Assembly (NCBI GenBank): GCA_963170055.1
Contig: CAUJGJ010000135.1
Span: 796,001-860,000 of the forward strand
Length of the DNA: 64,000 bases
Origin: Halisarca cf. caerulea
Lineage: Eukaryota; Porifera; Demospongiae; Chondrillida; Halisarcidae
Reading direction: 5' to 3'
Under the pieces are notes generated by a model. The model was not told the origin of the DNA. It was given only the letters and a program-made list of their open reading frames with translations, and did no database searches. Within the stretch, counting starts at the first letter, position 1. Every line of letters starts with the position of its first letter. The position numbers and the translations under genes are program-made. Shown piece by piece: positions 22,569 to 33,075 of the stretch.

Positions 22569-22639
22569 AAGTCCCTCACACATTAGTATTGGGCAGGCTA
22601 CAGTTATTTTCCCAATTTGGGAGAGGATCACATCCAAAC

Positions 22640-24360
22640 CCTGGGTGCTAAAAACACAGTTTCCGGGTTCCGGATTTCACTCAAAGGTACACCTTACCAG
22701 AAGCATCATGTACAACTTGCAATGCCTGGCAATCCACAATTAGTAGATAGGAGTCTGCCTGATCTTCTACAGAAAGGTGTAATAGCTCCCAACAGTTTGT
22801 CGAACTCTAACACCGGCCACCTTTGCATCCCCAATATATATTTCTTGTCCCCAGGAAGAATGGGGAACACAGGCTACTCTTAAACTTGCAATCCCTCAAC
22901 AAGTTTGTCCCACATCATTTCAAAATGGAAGGGGCACATCTTTTGAAGGACATGCTTCAACAGGAAGACTGGCTCACAAAGATCGACCTGAAGGAGGCTT
23001 ACTACGCCTTACCCATACACTTGGTAAGTCAATACCTACTGAGTTTCATGTGGAACGAGAAGCTGTTCCACTGCACATGCCTTCCATTCGGTCTATCCTG
23101 TGCTCCACGAGTATTGATGAAGCCAGTAGTAGCCCTCCTCAGAGGAAGAGGTGTTCGTCTGATAACCTATATAGTCCATATAATGTCCTCCTCCAAAGCT
23201 ATGAGCCGCCACCATACTCTATTGGCACTCGACTGCCTGGAGAGCCTGGGCTTTCTAGTGAACTATCCCAAGTGCTCTCTAACTCCCCCACAATCCATCC
23301 TGTTCCTGGGCTTTATAGTAAACTCCATAGCCATGACTTTATCGCTTCCCAAGGAGAAAAGTACCACCATCCAGAAAGAAGCTCATTTGATGCTTATGAA
23401 ACTGGCTGTCTCAACTAAATCTATTGCCAGGCTATACTGATGAGTGCCATCATTCCAGAAGTACTACCAGCACCCCTGCACTACCGTGCACTGCAGAGAG
23501 CAAAAACTTGGCAGTTGCTCGAGGAGGTTACAACTGCACAGTATATCTCAAGGAGGCAGAACACCAGGAACTAGTTTGGTGGATGAGGATGATCAAGGAT
23601 GCGAACGGCCGTGCTATCAAACCCAGACTTCCAGACAAGGTCATTTACACAGATGCTTCCCCCGCCTGGGATGGGGAGCAGTATACAACCAACATCAGAT
23701 TGGGGGACTGTGGACCGATGCAGAGACCAACCTGCACATTAACTGCTTGGAGCTCCTGGCAGCTTGGTATGCAGTCCAGGCCTTCACCCTAATGAAGAGA
23801 GATCTGCACATTCTGTTGTGGATAGACAATCAGTCAGCAGTGGCATACATCAACCACAAAGGTGGGAATCACACAACCCAACTGGTACAGTTAGCAATAC
23901 AGTTCTGGTCTTGGGCACTTCACAAGGGAATAACCTTGGAAGTCCGTCATATTGCAGGAAAGAAGAAAGTGCAAGCAGATTGAATGTCCTGAACCATCAA
24001 GGACCGTTCCGATTGGAAACTGAGAACAGTACTTTTCCATCAGCTGAACATCCTTTGGGGTCCATTGGAAATAGATTTGTTTGCAACTCGAATATCCACC
24101 CAACTACTTCGTTTTTTCAGTTGGAAACTGGAACTACTACAGGAAGCCATAGACGCCTTCCTACAGGCCCGGATTGGTCAACTGTTCGGGGTTATGTGAA
24201 CCCTCCTTGGTGTCTTATAACCATATGTTTGAGGAAAGCAGCCAGAGACTTGGTAACATTAGTATTAGTCAAACCCCTATGGTCAGCTCAACCATGGTTT
24301 CCCCTAGCTCTACAAATGACCGCGACTGCCCCCGGTGCCTACCACAACTCCCAGATCCAA
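22640..24360 (+). pseudogene. DIRS reverse transcriptase and RNase H, broken
   Basis: The frame 22823-23440 has L-L-L-N-L-Q-S-L-N-K-F, D-W-L-T-K-I-D-L-K-E-A-Y-Y (motif A) and C-L-P-F-G-L-S-C-A-P (motif B). Motif C reads T-Y-I-V-H-I-M, so the two catalytic Asp are lost. RNase H follows in two frames: Y-T-D-A-S, then N-C-L-E-L-L-A and W-I-D-N-Q-S-A-V-A-Y-I-N-H-K-G-G. A further stretch to about 24360 keeps the linker towards the recombinase (L-V-K-P-L-W-S-A-Q-P-W-F-P). Several frameshifts are present. Confidence 0.82.
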
Positions 24361-24429
24361 TGACACAGGCAGTGGACACACAAATCAATCTGAATCTTCC
24401 ATCACCACAACCACAGTTGGTCGCTTTGC

Positions 24430-24655
24430 AATAGTACAATCTTGTACTATTGCAAGATGGATTAAATCCACAATCCAGGAAGCAGGCAACGACTCCATTT
24501 ATCAGCTCACTTTACTAGAGCTGCATCTACAACTGCTGCCATAAGCGGTGGAACTACTATACAAGAAGTATTATAACAAGCTGATTGGTCGTTAGTGAGA
24601 ACATTTCGTAACCATTATTTCAGACCTTCAGCCATATCATCCTTTTCATCCAGTG
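24430..24655 (+). pseudogene. C-terminal remnant of DIRS tyrosine recombinase
   Basis: After I-V-Q-S-C-T-I-A-R-W-I-K-S-T-I-Q-E-A-G, a frame change leads to A-H-F-T-R-A-A-S-T-T-A-A-I-S-G-G and then A-D-W-S-L...F-R-N-H-Y-F-R-P. The H-x-x-R box survives in this remnant, but the N-terminal and central catalytic parts are deleted. An in-frame TAA precedes the A-D-W. Confidence 0.7.
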
Positions 24656-25081
24656 TACTACATAGTGCCACAGCTTCAAAATTACAAACTGGAACCCTCC
24701 GAAGTATAATTTCTGAATGGCCGAGGTCTGAAAGACTGTAAGCTATTCGGAGTTATACGAGGAGGGTGAAGGTGAATATCAACATCCGAATCCACCCTTT
24801 CCCATTTTGTTGTATTAGTCTGTCTCTAATCTACAACAAGGATTAGAAGGCGGGTTGCGCATGCTTACTCTAGGTAGCAATTTGTGATTTTTGTACTTTG
24901 AACTTGCTGTGAGTTTGCAGTAATAATGGATATTACAATGTTGATATTCACCTTCAATCTCCTTGTATAACTCTGAATAGCTTCCAGTCTTTCAGACCTC
25001 AGCCATTTGGAAATTTTCTGGGATGACTATGGTAAATAGACTAGATAATATGTCAGCAGGACACTTTACATTTAAACCTAC

Positions 25082-25198
25082 CTACACATCTTGTACTCCC
25101 CATGAGGGAGTATCCAGGGTTACAGGAACAGGTGTAGCTTCCTTCTGTGTTCATACAGTTGTGGTCACAAGGACTAGACTCCCTGCACTCATCAATGT
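25082..25198 (-). CDS. cbEGF exon, class Y
   Basis: The exon has 117 bp, phase 1-1. It encodes [17 protein letters not shown] and [10 protein letters not shown]. The upstream intron GTAGAATTGGTGAAAATAG defines class Y. It is paired with a class Z exon 358 bp away. Confidence 0.92.
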
Positions 25199-25439
25199 CT
25201 GTAGAATTGGTGAAAATAGTGAATGTTCTGACCTATTCAATGTAATTCATATGTACGCTCATCCTATGCCACTACATACTATTAGTACAATGGTTACCCA
25301 AAAATACTACTGAAAATACATCTTGCAAGAGTTTTAAGAATTCTTTAGGGTAAATTATTCTGCATTGTACAGATTTTCCTTCTATGAGAATAACAGTAGT
25401 ACTACATACATACCATCAAAACTTTAAATTTAAACCTAC

Positions 25440-25556
25440 CTACACATCTTGTACTTCCCGTAAGGGAGTATCCATTGTTGCAGGAACAGGTGTAGCTTCC
25501 TTCTGTGTTCCTACAGTTGTGTTCACAAGGGCTGGACTCCCTGCACTCATCGATGT
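25440..25556 (-). CDS. cbEGF exon, class Z
   Basis: The exon has 117 bp, phase 1-1. It encodes C-E-H-N-C (Glu instead of the usual Asp) and C-N-N-G-Y-S-L-T-G. The upstream intron GTAGCATTATTTTGTAAAAT defines class Z and leads into a (TA)n run. Confidence 0.92.
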   Translation of the reverse strand, partial: TSMSAGSPALVNTTVGTQKEATPVPATMDTPLREVQDV

Positions 25557-25591
25557 CTGTAGCATTATTTTGTAAAATAGTGAATGCTCAA

Positions 25592-25593
<2 letters not shown>

Positions 25594-25677
<84 letters not shown>
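25594..25677. repeat. (TA)n microsatellite
   Basis: About 84 bases of alternating TA lie in the intron upstream of a class Z exon. The same position holds the long tract at 38660. Confidence 0.97.
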
Positions 25678-25680
<3 letters not shown>

Positions 25681-25865
25681 TAATATAACATACACACACT
25701 GTAATACATGATGCTCAAGATACATATGGCTGGCTGTACACAGTCAAATTTTAACCTGGTTGATATATTTAATAACAACCAGATAAATATTACAGAGCAT
25801 GAGTTAAAAAAATTAGTGTGTTCGATGGATTTTCTCTTAATATTAGCTGGATAAATTTATACATC

Positions 25866-26520
25866 CTAAACAATCGATCAAAATGGACTTGGAAAAGGCG
25901 AGACATGGAAGCCGAGCAAAGAGAAGCAGTTTTTTCGGATCAATTTCCCAGTTTGCTCAGCTGTAGTCTGGCTCTGTACAATTGCAAAAGCGGTATTTGG
26001 CAGCGTCAATTTTAACAGATATCGCTACGCAACGGAACTATTGGTTTGAAAAGCCTAGCTGCTGATCATACCTAACAGCTTTACTAGCTTGACTACAGTA
26101 ACTGTAACAGCATTCTCACGTATGTTGCTTGCTTTATGAGGCTAAGGTCTGCATGAAACATCAATGTGCACGCTATTTAGACAAAAAAATATTATTTTCG
26201 CCAAGCTTCGTAGTGTGAAAGACCACCTTTCAGTCAGGTATGTGAGGTTGGCCTAGGGTATTTAAATAAAAAGACAACTGAAAACCCGCATAAAGAATTT
26301 CAAAGCTGCAATGCCATTCTTGCAATGAGGGGCTGCATGTATGGTGCATTTGCTGCCTCTTTGGGTAGAAGCCATACTGGCAGTTGGTCTCATGATTGTT
26401 TTTCACCGTCCTCCTAAGGTTACATTTATCACATCGTTTTAATCCATATATATAACACTACTCCAATTTATATCTTTATGGTATCCAGTATAACAAATGG
26501 GAATAACCATGGTAGCATAG
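25866..26520. other. Insertion of unrecognised DNA in an intron
   Basis: The usual intron block after a class Z exon is interrupted at about 25866 and related intron resumes near 26520. The inserted DNA has no recognised protein and no clear inverted ends. Confidence 0.5.
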
Positions 26521-26567
26521 CTAAGGTATTATACACCATGCAGGAATACTTTAGATTTAAAACCTAC

Positions 26568-26684
26568 CTACACATCTTGTACTCCCTGTGAGAGAGTATC
26601 CAGAGTTGCAAGAACAGGTGTAGCTTCCTTCCGTGTTACTACAGGTGTGGTCACAAGGACTTGACTCCGTGCACTCATCAATGT
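26568..26684 (-). CDS. cbEGF exon, class X
   Basis: The exon has 117 bp, phase 1-1. It encodes D-I-D-E-C-T-E-S-S-P-C-D-H-T-C-S-N-T. The C-T-E-S and D-H-T-C variants are otherwise found only in the 1318-bp tandem array, so this exon may be its closest relative outside the array. Confidence 0.92.
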   Translation of the reverse strand, partial: TLMSARSQVLVTTPVVTRKEATPVLATLDTLSQGVQDV

Positions 26685-27085
26685 CTGTAGCAATTGGTGA
26701 AAAGAATTAATGTTCAGGTATATACTCAGCATAAATTATATGTAAACTTGATGCTAACGTATACATAGTTCTATGATATCACTACACTATTTAACTGAAA
26801 CATAGTTGAGATGCTTTAATTAACACTAGGACATTTGACCTGGTATGCAGATTCTGAATTAGCACCTGACTTGCTGAACACTATTGTGACCATAGATCCT
26901 CCTTTATCAATACTTGCACAACAGTGCATGGGTACTTCTTTTGATGTGGTCAGGTCGATAAATCTCTTATTGACCTGTGAATAGGTCTCTAAGTTCAGGA
27001 CTCTTATTGTTAGCTATTATGTACAAGGTTTTACCTTGATAACCAACTTTGAGGATTAGTGCTAGACAGAAGACTGTTTGCTAAA

Positions 27086-27625
27086 TTAAATAGCCGCTTC
27101 ACAGCAGTATAATGATAAAAGATGAAGAGTTTGATGATAGATGGTGACCTCAAATCAGCTGTTCAAGCCCAATAGTACCTGTCCTTCTTCAGGTTGTTCA
27201 TTTCTGAATAAAGAACTTGGCACAATCGATGGGAGCGGAGATCGGTAAGCAAATCGATCGATCTTGCTCAATTACATAGGCGCTGAAGTCCCATCATTGA
27301 AGAGTTTAATGTATTCGGGGGGAGGGGGTAAATCCACCATCCTTGTGTCTTATTTCCATCATAAAACGAGGCATCCACATTGCTAATTTTTCCTCTGATA
27401 ATTGAAGATTCGCGATCGGAGAAATGTGCTCTGTCGATTCACTGCTTAATCTATTGTGAGCAATACCCCAAACCTGCCAGGTATGAGCAGAACAGCTGTT
27501 GCTTCTTCGGCTATTCAAATGAACATTGGGTTGAACAGAAGATTTGAGGTCACCATCTGCTATCAACGTTCTGCATCTTTGTCAAATCATGGTCAAACTG
27601 TTGTGAAGCGGCCATTAGCCATTCA
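27086..27625. mobile_element. Long foldback element
   Basis: The left part (about 27090-27190) and right part (about 27520-27620) are inverted copies that share AGCCGCTTCACA and GATGGTGACCTCAAATC on opposite strands. About 330 bp of non-coding DNA lie between. It sits in an intron block that is uninterrupted after other exons. Confidence 0.65.
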
Positions 27626-27657
27626 AAATAAACACTCACACATATGTTGTGTAAGGC

Positions 27658-27759
27658 GGTTATCGCAATTTGGTATCGGTTGCAATAAAATTTATTGCCC
27701 TCGACACTTCACGCCTCGGGTGATAAATTCCATTGCAATCCCTATCTTATGCGATAACC
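27658..27759. mobile_element. Small foldback MITE
   Basis: The ends GGTTATCGCA and TGCGATAACC are inverted, with further pairing of ATAAATTT segments inside. It lies beside the larger foldback. Confidence 0.65.
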
Positions 27760-27983
27760 TATACGTACATCATAGAGTGTCAGTGACTATTTTGCCAGTG
27801 TCTCGTTAACTAGCAACAACTTGCATTCATTCATGAAAAAGGCATTGGGTACATTCAAAGAACAATCAGATATAATAAAAATATTGCATGGCATAAGTTG
27901 AAAACTAGTGTGTCCTATGGATTTTCCCTCAACATTAGCCAAATAACTATATCTCAGCAGGAATACTTGAGATTTAAACCTAC

Positions 27984-28100
27984 CTACACAACTAATTCTC
28001 CCTATGAGGGAGTACCCAGGGTTACAGGAACAGGTGTAGCTACCATCTGTGTTCACACAGTTGTGGTCACAAGGACTGGACTCCCTGCACTCATTGATAT
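27984..28100 (-). CDS. cbEGF exon, class Y
   Basis: The exon has 117 bp, phase 1-1. It encodes D-I-N-E-C, C-V-N-T-D-G-S-Y and ends G-R-I-S-C-V-G. Splice sites are standard. It is paired with the class Z exon at 28410. Confidence 0.92.
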
Positions 28101-28409
28101 CTGTAGAATTGGTGAAAATAGTGAATGTTCTAACATATTCATAATTCATGTACACTCGTTCTATACCACTACTATACCATACTATAAGAACAATGGGTAC
28201 CCATAAATACTTTTAAAAATATATCTTGCACATTTTACAAGTTCGTTAGGGTAAAAAATTCTGTATTGTATGGATATTCCTTCTATGACAATAACAGTAG
28301 TACTACATACATACCAGCAAGAAAACTTTAAACTAAAAAAATAGTAACGAATAGTAACGAATAGTAACGAATAAAACGAAACCTTAAAACTAAAAAAATT
28401 TAAACCTAC

Positions 28410-28526
28410 CTACACATCTTGTACTTCCCGTAAGAGAATATCCACTGTTGCAGGAACAGGTGTAGCTTCCTTCTGTGTTCATACAGTTGTGGTCACAAGG
28501 ACTGGACTCCCTGCATTCATCAATGT
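28410..28526 (-). CDS. cbEGF exon, class Z
   Basis: The exon has 117 bp, phase 1-1. It encodes [17 protein letters not shown] and C-N-S-G-Y-S-L-T-G. Just downstream of the donor, GAATAGTAAC is repeated about three times (28340-28375). Confidence 0.92.
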
Positions 28527-28678
28527 CTGTAGCATTATTATGTAAAATTTAATAATGAATGCTTAAGTAAATACTCATAATAATATTATACCATGCACAT
28601 ACTGTAATACATGATGCTCAAGTATACATAGATGTGGCTGGCCCTACACTGACAAATTGTAACGTAGTTGATATAATA

Positions 28679-28880
28679 TTACTATTATTATTATTAAATG
28701 CTTTTCAGCCATTATGTGACATGACGTGGGGTGGGTACTGTAATGTGAGCTGTGGGTAAGTGTGGCCGACGGTCGGACATCATCTAGTGATGCAGCCTTG
28801 GTTCAAAGAAAAGGAGGGGGGGAGGGTGGCGGGTGGAAAAAGCACGGAAGGAAAAGTGTATGATATGTGAGGCCATAGTA
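28679..28880 (-). mobile_element. LINE 3'-end copy, (TAA)n tail
   Basis: It matches the 3' UTR of the LINE fragment at 13187: ATT run, C-A-G-C-C, then GACATCATCTAGTGATGCAG and ATGTGAGGCCAT. The coding part is absent, so it is 5'-truncated. Confidence 0.65.
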
Positions 28881-28989
28881 GATATGCTAATGACAACCAG
28901 ATAACTATTATAAAGCATGAATTAAAAATTAGTGTGTTCTATGGATTTTTCCTCAATATTAGCCAAAGAACTTTATGTGTAAGCAGAAA

Positions 28990-29790
28990 CACCGCAGGCC
29001 AAATGATCGTGATCGACAACCATGTTTGCAGGACAAAACAACCATGTTACAACATTGATTTGACTTTCCAACCATGTTTCATGGTTGTTGCTAAAAGATT
29101 TTACCCGAAATGATTTCCACGTCAGGCGATTTACATGCTTGAAACAAGCAGGTAACCACCACGGTTATTAAGTAAATTTAACATACATACACAATCCAGA
29201 ATAATGTAGAGAATTTATCAAGAAGAGGAAATCATAGAGTCCATAACAGTGTAGAAGTTGCAGACGGGTATAAGGCAAGATGGGCATGCATGGGAGTGGA
29301 TAGACAGGCATAAGGCTGGACAGAGTTTAGGGAGACTACATGGATTCAGCGTACAAATTCCTGCATCATAATAATGCAATGCCATTCAAGTTGAAAATGC
29401 GAGACATATTGGAATTTTCACACTGCGCTCAGGCCACCCAACATCTGCCTCAAAGGGCTATATACCGTATACCTGTGCATCATCTCTAGCCCATTGCCCC
29501 TCTGGCCTTACCTATCTAGATCTATATACCTATCTGGTCCGACACATGTTCAGTCATAAGTCTGTGTATCCCTATGCAACAATCGTGTCTACCTTGCTAC
29601 CATGAAGTACTTTTTGGAACTAACGGCTGCCAGGGATTCCTAGTACATCCAATCCTGGCTTTTGTATTTGCAGTATTCTGTCATAGTTTGTTGTGTGCAG
29701 CTTTCTTAACTTAACCTTAGTAGTTGCAGATGCAGATTATTTCCTAGGGGTCCATGTCTAAGCATAAGTGTTAATGTGGCCAGTTTTTTG
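28990..29790. other. Intron insertion with scraps of the GTCTAGCC repeat family
   Basis: CAACCATGTT recurs three times at 29018-29085, once as a small hairpin. Near 29260-29370 and 29440-29600 lie fragments resembling the middle of the 36959 MITE. No gene was recognised. Confidence 0.5.
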
Positions 29791-29822
29791 ACTTGCAGCT
29801 GGTACTTGAGACTTAAACCTAC

Positions 29823-29939
29823 CTACACAATTGGTTCTCCCTATGAGAGAGTATCCAGAGTTGCAGGAACAGGTGTAGCTTCCTTCTGTGTTCACACAGT
29901 TGTGGTCACAAGGACTGGTCTCCCTGCACTCATTGATGT
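29823..29939 (-). CDS. cbEGF exon, class Y
   Basis: The exon has 117 bp, phase 1-1. It encodes D-I-N-E-C-R-E-T-S-P-C and ends G-R-T-N-C-V-G. S-to-T after R-E is unique here. It is paired with the class Z exon at 30146. Confidence 0.92.
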
Positions 29940-30145
29940 CTGGTGAATTGGTAAAAATAGTGAATGTTGTGAATTCACTCATACTATGCCACTACTATTC
30001 ACGCTGTAAGAACAATGAGTACCCACGGATACTACTAATTTTGCTAGAATTATAGAAATTCCTAAGGGTAAATTATTCTGCATCGTATATACAGATTTTC
30101 CTTCTATGATACATACCAGCAAGATAACTTTACATTTAAACCTAC

Positions 30146-30262
30146 CTACACATCTTGTACTTCCCATGAGAGAATACCCAGTGTTGCAGGAACAGGTGTA
30201 GCTTCCTTCTGTGTTCCTACAGTTGTGGTCACAAGGGCTTGACTCCCTGCACTCATCGATGT
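30146..30262 (-). CDS. cbEGF exon, class Z
   Basis: The exon has 117 bp, phase 1-1. It encodes [21 protein letters not shown]. All Cys are intact. It is followed by the truncated stub at 30541. Confidence 0.92.
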   Translation of the reverse strand, partial: TSMSAGSQALVTTTVGTQKEATPVPATLGILSWEVQDV

Positions 30263-30540
30263 CTGTAGCATTATTTTGTATAATAGTGAATGCTCAAGTA
30301 TTATGCATAACATGCACACAATGTAATACATGATACTCAAGTATACATACAAACATGTGGCTAACCCTACACAGTCAAATTCCAACCTGCATGGTTGATA
30401 GATTAATAATATATTTTCATTAACAACCAGATAAGTATTATAAAGTATGAGTTAAAAAATTGGTGAGATTTATGGATTTTCTCTTAATATTAGCCTAAGA
30501 AATTTATACATCAGCTGGAAAACTTGAGATTTAGACCTAC

Positions 30541-30576
30541 CTACACATCTTGTCCTCCTTGTGAGGGTGAATCAAG
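30541..30576 (-). pseudogene. Truncated EGF exon stub (class P)
   Basis: About 36 bp match the 3' end of a cbEGF exon plus its GTAGGT donor. The sequence then jumps to intron (AATCAAGTATACATGTGGCT). Five other stubs break at the same point, so the deletion preceded their duplication. Confidence 0.75.
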
Positions 30577-30782
30577 TATACATGTGGCTGGCCCTACACT
30601 GTCAAATTCTAACCTGGTTGATAGATTTCTAAATCAAATCTTTGAGTCTGGCAGGGTTTGTTCAAAACAATTCTCCTACAAAATTACATACATATCTGTC
30701 CCTCCTTGCATCACTTCACTAGCTGGGTTCAATACAGTACTCGTACAGGTTACCATGTACCTAAATACCCAATGCATAAATT

Positions 30783-30872
30783 TTCGCTAATTGCACTAAA
30801 ATGTAATTTTGCAATGTGAAGATTTTTTGCCTTTTTTTTACATTTCCAAGTCGCTTGCATCTATTTCTAGAC
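30783..30872. mobile_element. Fragment of the GCGAAAATTT MITE
   Basis: It shares AATGTGAAGATT, T-T-T-C-C-A-A-G-T-C-G and TTGCATCTATTTC with the copies at 5425 and 51831. Both terminal repeats are missing. Confidence 0.6.
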
Positions 30873-31236
30873 TGTTATTTAAAAATGAAGGCTTAGAAAG
30901 ACGAGGGTTTATACGAACCCAATGAACCACTCCTGAATATACCACTTTCCACATCACACAATACAAATACAAATTTTATCAGTGTCCTGCTAGACTAAGA
31001 ACATAAAAATTAAAGTTTAATAAGCCTATAACAAACTAGTACAAAACAAACAAAAACACGCATCTCAAAAGAATTTCAGACAAATTCTAATGTCATTGAC
31101 AAATATTTCAATATTGTATGGAATTTATTTATATGTTAATGGCAACAGAACTATAGATAATATTCTACTAAAATTATATTATAAAAATTATGTGATATTG
31201 TATCACCATGCAGGAATACTTTCGATTAAAACCTAC

Positions 31237-31353
31237 CTGTGCATCTCGTACTCCCTATGAGAGAGTATCCGGAGTTGCAGGAACAGGTGTAGCTTCCTTC
31301 TGTGTTCACACAGTTGTGGTCACAAGGGCTGGACTCCCTGCACTCATCAATGT
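31237..31353 (-). CDS. cbEGF exon, class X
   Basis: The exon has 117 bp, phase 1-1. It encodes C-V-N-T-E-G and ends S-T-R-C-T-G (Thr for Val). The same ending occurs in the class X exon at 52458, which supports shared descent by segmental duplication. Confidence 0.92.
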
Positions 31354-31800
31354 CTGTAGCAATTGGTGAAAGAGTTAATGTTCAGGTATGTTCAACATAA
31401 CTTTTATATACACATGATACTAAAGTATACATAGTTCTATGATGGCCCTACACTATTTAACTGAAACATACAGTAGTTGAGATGCTTTGACACCAGGACA
31501 TTTGACCTGGTAGGCAGATTCTGATTGAGCACCTGACTTGCTAAACACTATTGTAACCATAGATCCTCCTGTGTCAACACTCTTACATCATAGAGTGTCA
31601 GTGAAAATTTTATCAGCTGTTGTTAAACTAGCAACAAGCTTGCATTCATTCGTGAAAAAGGGATAGGGTATATACATTCAACGAACAACCAGATAAATAC
31701 TGCAAAGTAGGAGTTGAAAATTAGTGTGTTCTATGGAAATCCCTCAATATTAGCCAAAGAACTTTATATCTCAGCAGGGATACTTGAGATTTTAACCTAC

Positions 31801-31917
31801 CTACACAACTGGTTCTCCCCATGAGGGAGTATCCACTGTTGCAGGAACAGGTGTAGCTTCCTTGTGTGTTCATACAGTTGTGGTCACAAGGGCTGGACTC
31901 CCTGCACTCATCAATGT
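31801..31917 (-). CDS. cbEGF exon, Y/Z hybrid
   Basis: The donor side and its downstream intron are class Y (ends G-R-T-S-C-V-G). The acceptor side and upstream intron (GTAGCATTATTATGTAAAAT) are class Z. The switch lies near 31830, within the exon. The domain C-M-N-T-Q-G...C-N-S-G-Y-S-L-M-G is complete. Confidence 0.9.
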
Positions 31918-32195
31918 CTGTAGCATTATTATGTAAAATAGTGAATGCTCAAGTATATACAGTATTCATAATATAACATGCACACACTGTAATACATGAT
32001 GCTCTAGCATACATACATACATGTGGCTGGCCCTACATAGTCAAATTCTAACCTGGTTGATATAATATATTTCTACTAATAACCAGATAAATATAACCAA
32101 GCATGAGTTTAAAAATAGTGTGTTTTAGGGATTTTCTCTTAATATTAGCTGGAGAAATTTATACATTAGCTGGAACACTTGAGATTTAGACCTAC

Positions 32196-32230
32196 CTACA
32201 CATCTTGTCCTCCTTGTGAGGGTGTATCAA
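32196..32230 (-). pseudogene. Truncated EGF exon stub (class P)
   Basis: Same break as the stub at 30541; only the last dozen codons and the donor remain. Flanking intron also matches. Confidence 0.72.
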
Positions 32231-32436
32231 GTATACATGTGGCTGGCCCTACACTGTCAAATTCTATCCTGGTTGATAGATTTTTTAATCAAAACTTTTA
32301 ATCTGGCAGGGTTTGTTCAGGGTTATTCTCCAACAAAATTACTTACACACAAGTAGTGTGTTGTATGGATCTTTTCTAATAATAGCCACAGAAAATTATA
32401 CATCAGCTGGAGCACCTGCATGAGGTTTTAACCTAT

Positions 32437-32470
32437 CTACGTTATCTTGTCCTCCCTGTGAGGGTGTATT
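32437..32470 (-). pseudogene. Truncated EGF exon stub (class P), decayed
   Basis: This is a second stub only 241 bp from the previous one. It is more diverged, with a changed donor region (ACCTATCTACG on the plus strand). Confidence 0.6.
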
Positions 32471-33075
32471 AAGTATACAGGTGGCCAACCCTATATGGTC
32501 AAATTCTAACCTAGTTGATACATTTTCATATCAAAACTCTTAATCTGGCAGGGTTTGTTCAGGGTTATTCTCCTACAAATTACATACACATCTGTCCCTC
32601 CTTACATCACTTCACTGGGTTTATATATACTCTTCTAGGTTACCATGTACCTACATACCTGTCCCCTTCCTACACTATACTTTATTTCCATGGGACCCTC
32701 CTGAATAACCTTACCCAGTATGCAGATAGTGAAGTATTGCATTTGCCATAGTTGAGGGATTCCTAAGCACTATTGGGGGCAACTGCATAGATACTCCAAT
32801 GTCTACACCTTCACCAGGGGCAGATCCAGGATTTCTTGAAGGGGGGTTCTGTTATATCATCAAGTAACCAGGAATATATGCAAATACCAATACTGCTGTC
32901 TCAATGCTGAATGTACTTGTGAAGAAGTGTAGTCAGTACTTTCCCTTTTCCACAGTAGTAATTTTGATCACTAGCAAACAATTTACTTTGCACAATTATC
33001 ACATTATTTGTCACTTCCGCTGATGACAAGTAATGGATCAGATTACACAATATGCGTGTTCGCGCCTTACAAGTT

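Larger units (their letters stand above)
21000..25015 (+). mobile_element. DIRS-like retrotransposon, inactive
   Basis: Left end 21000-21097 and right end about 24879-24950 are inverted repeats of roughly 73 bp. An internal complementary region at 24691-24784 pairs with both outermost ends: 24691-24708 with 21000-21017, and 24710-24784 with 24939-25014. Inverted termini plus an internal complementary region are the hallmark of DIRS elements, which integrate through a circular intermediate using a tyrosine recombinase. At about 4.0 kb it is shorter than usual, because most of the recombinase is missing. Confidence 0.88.
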
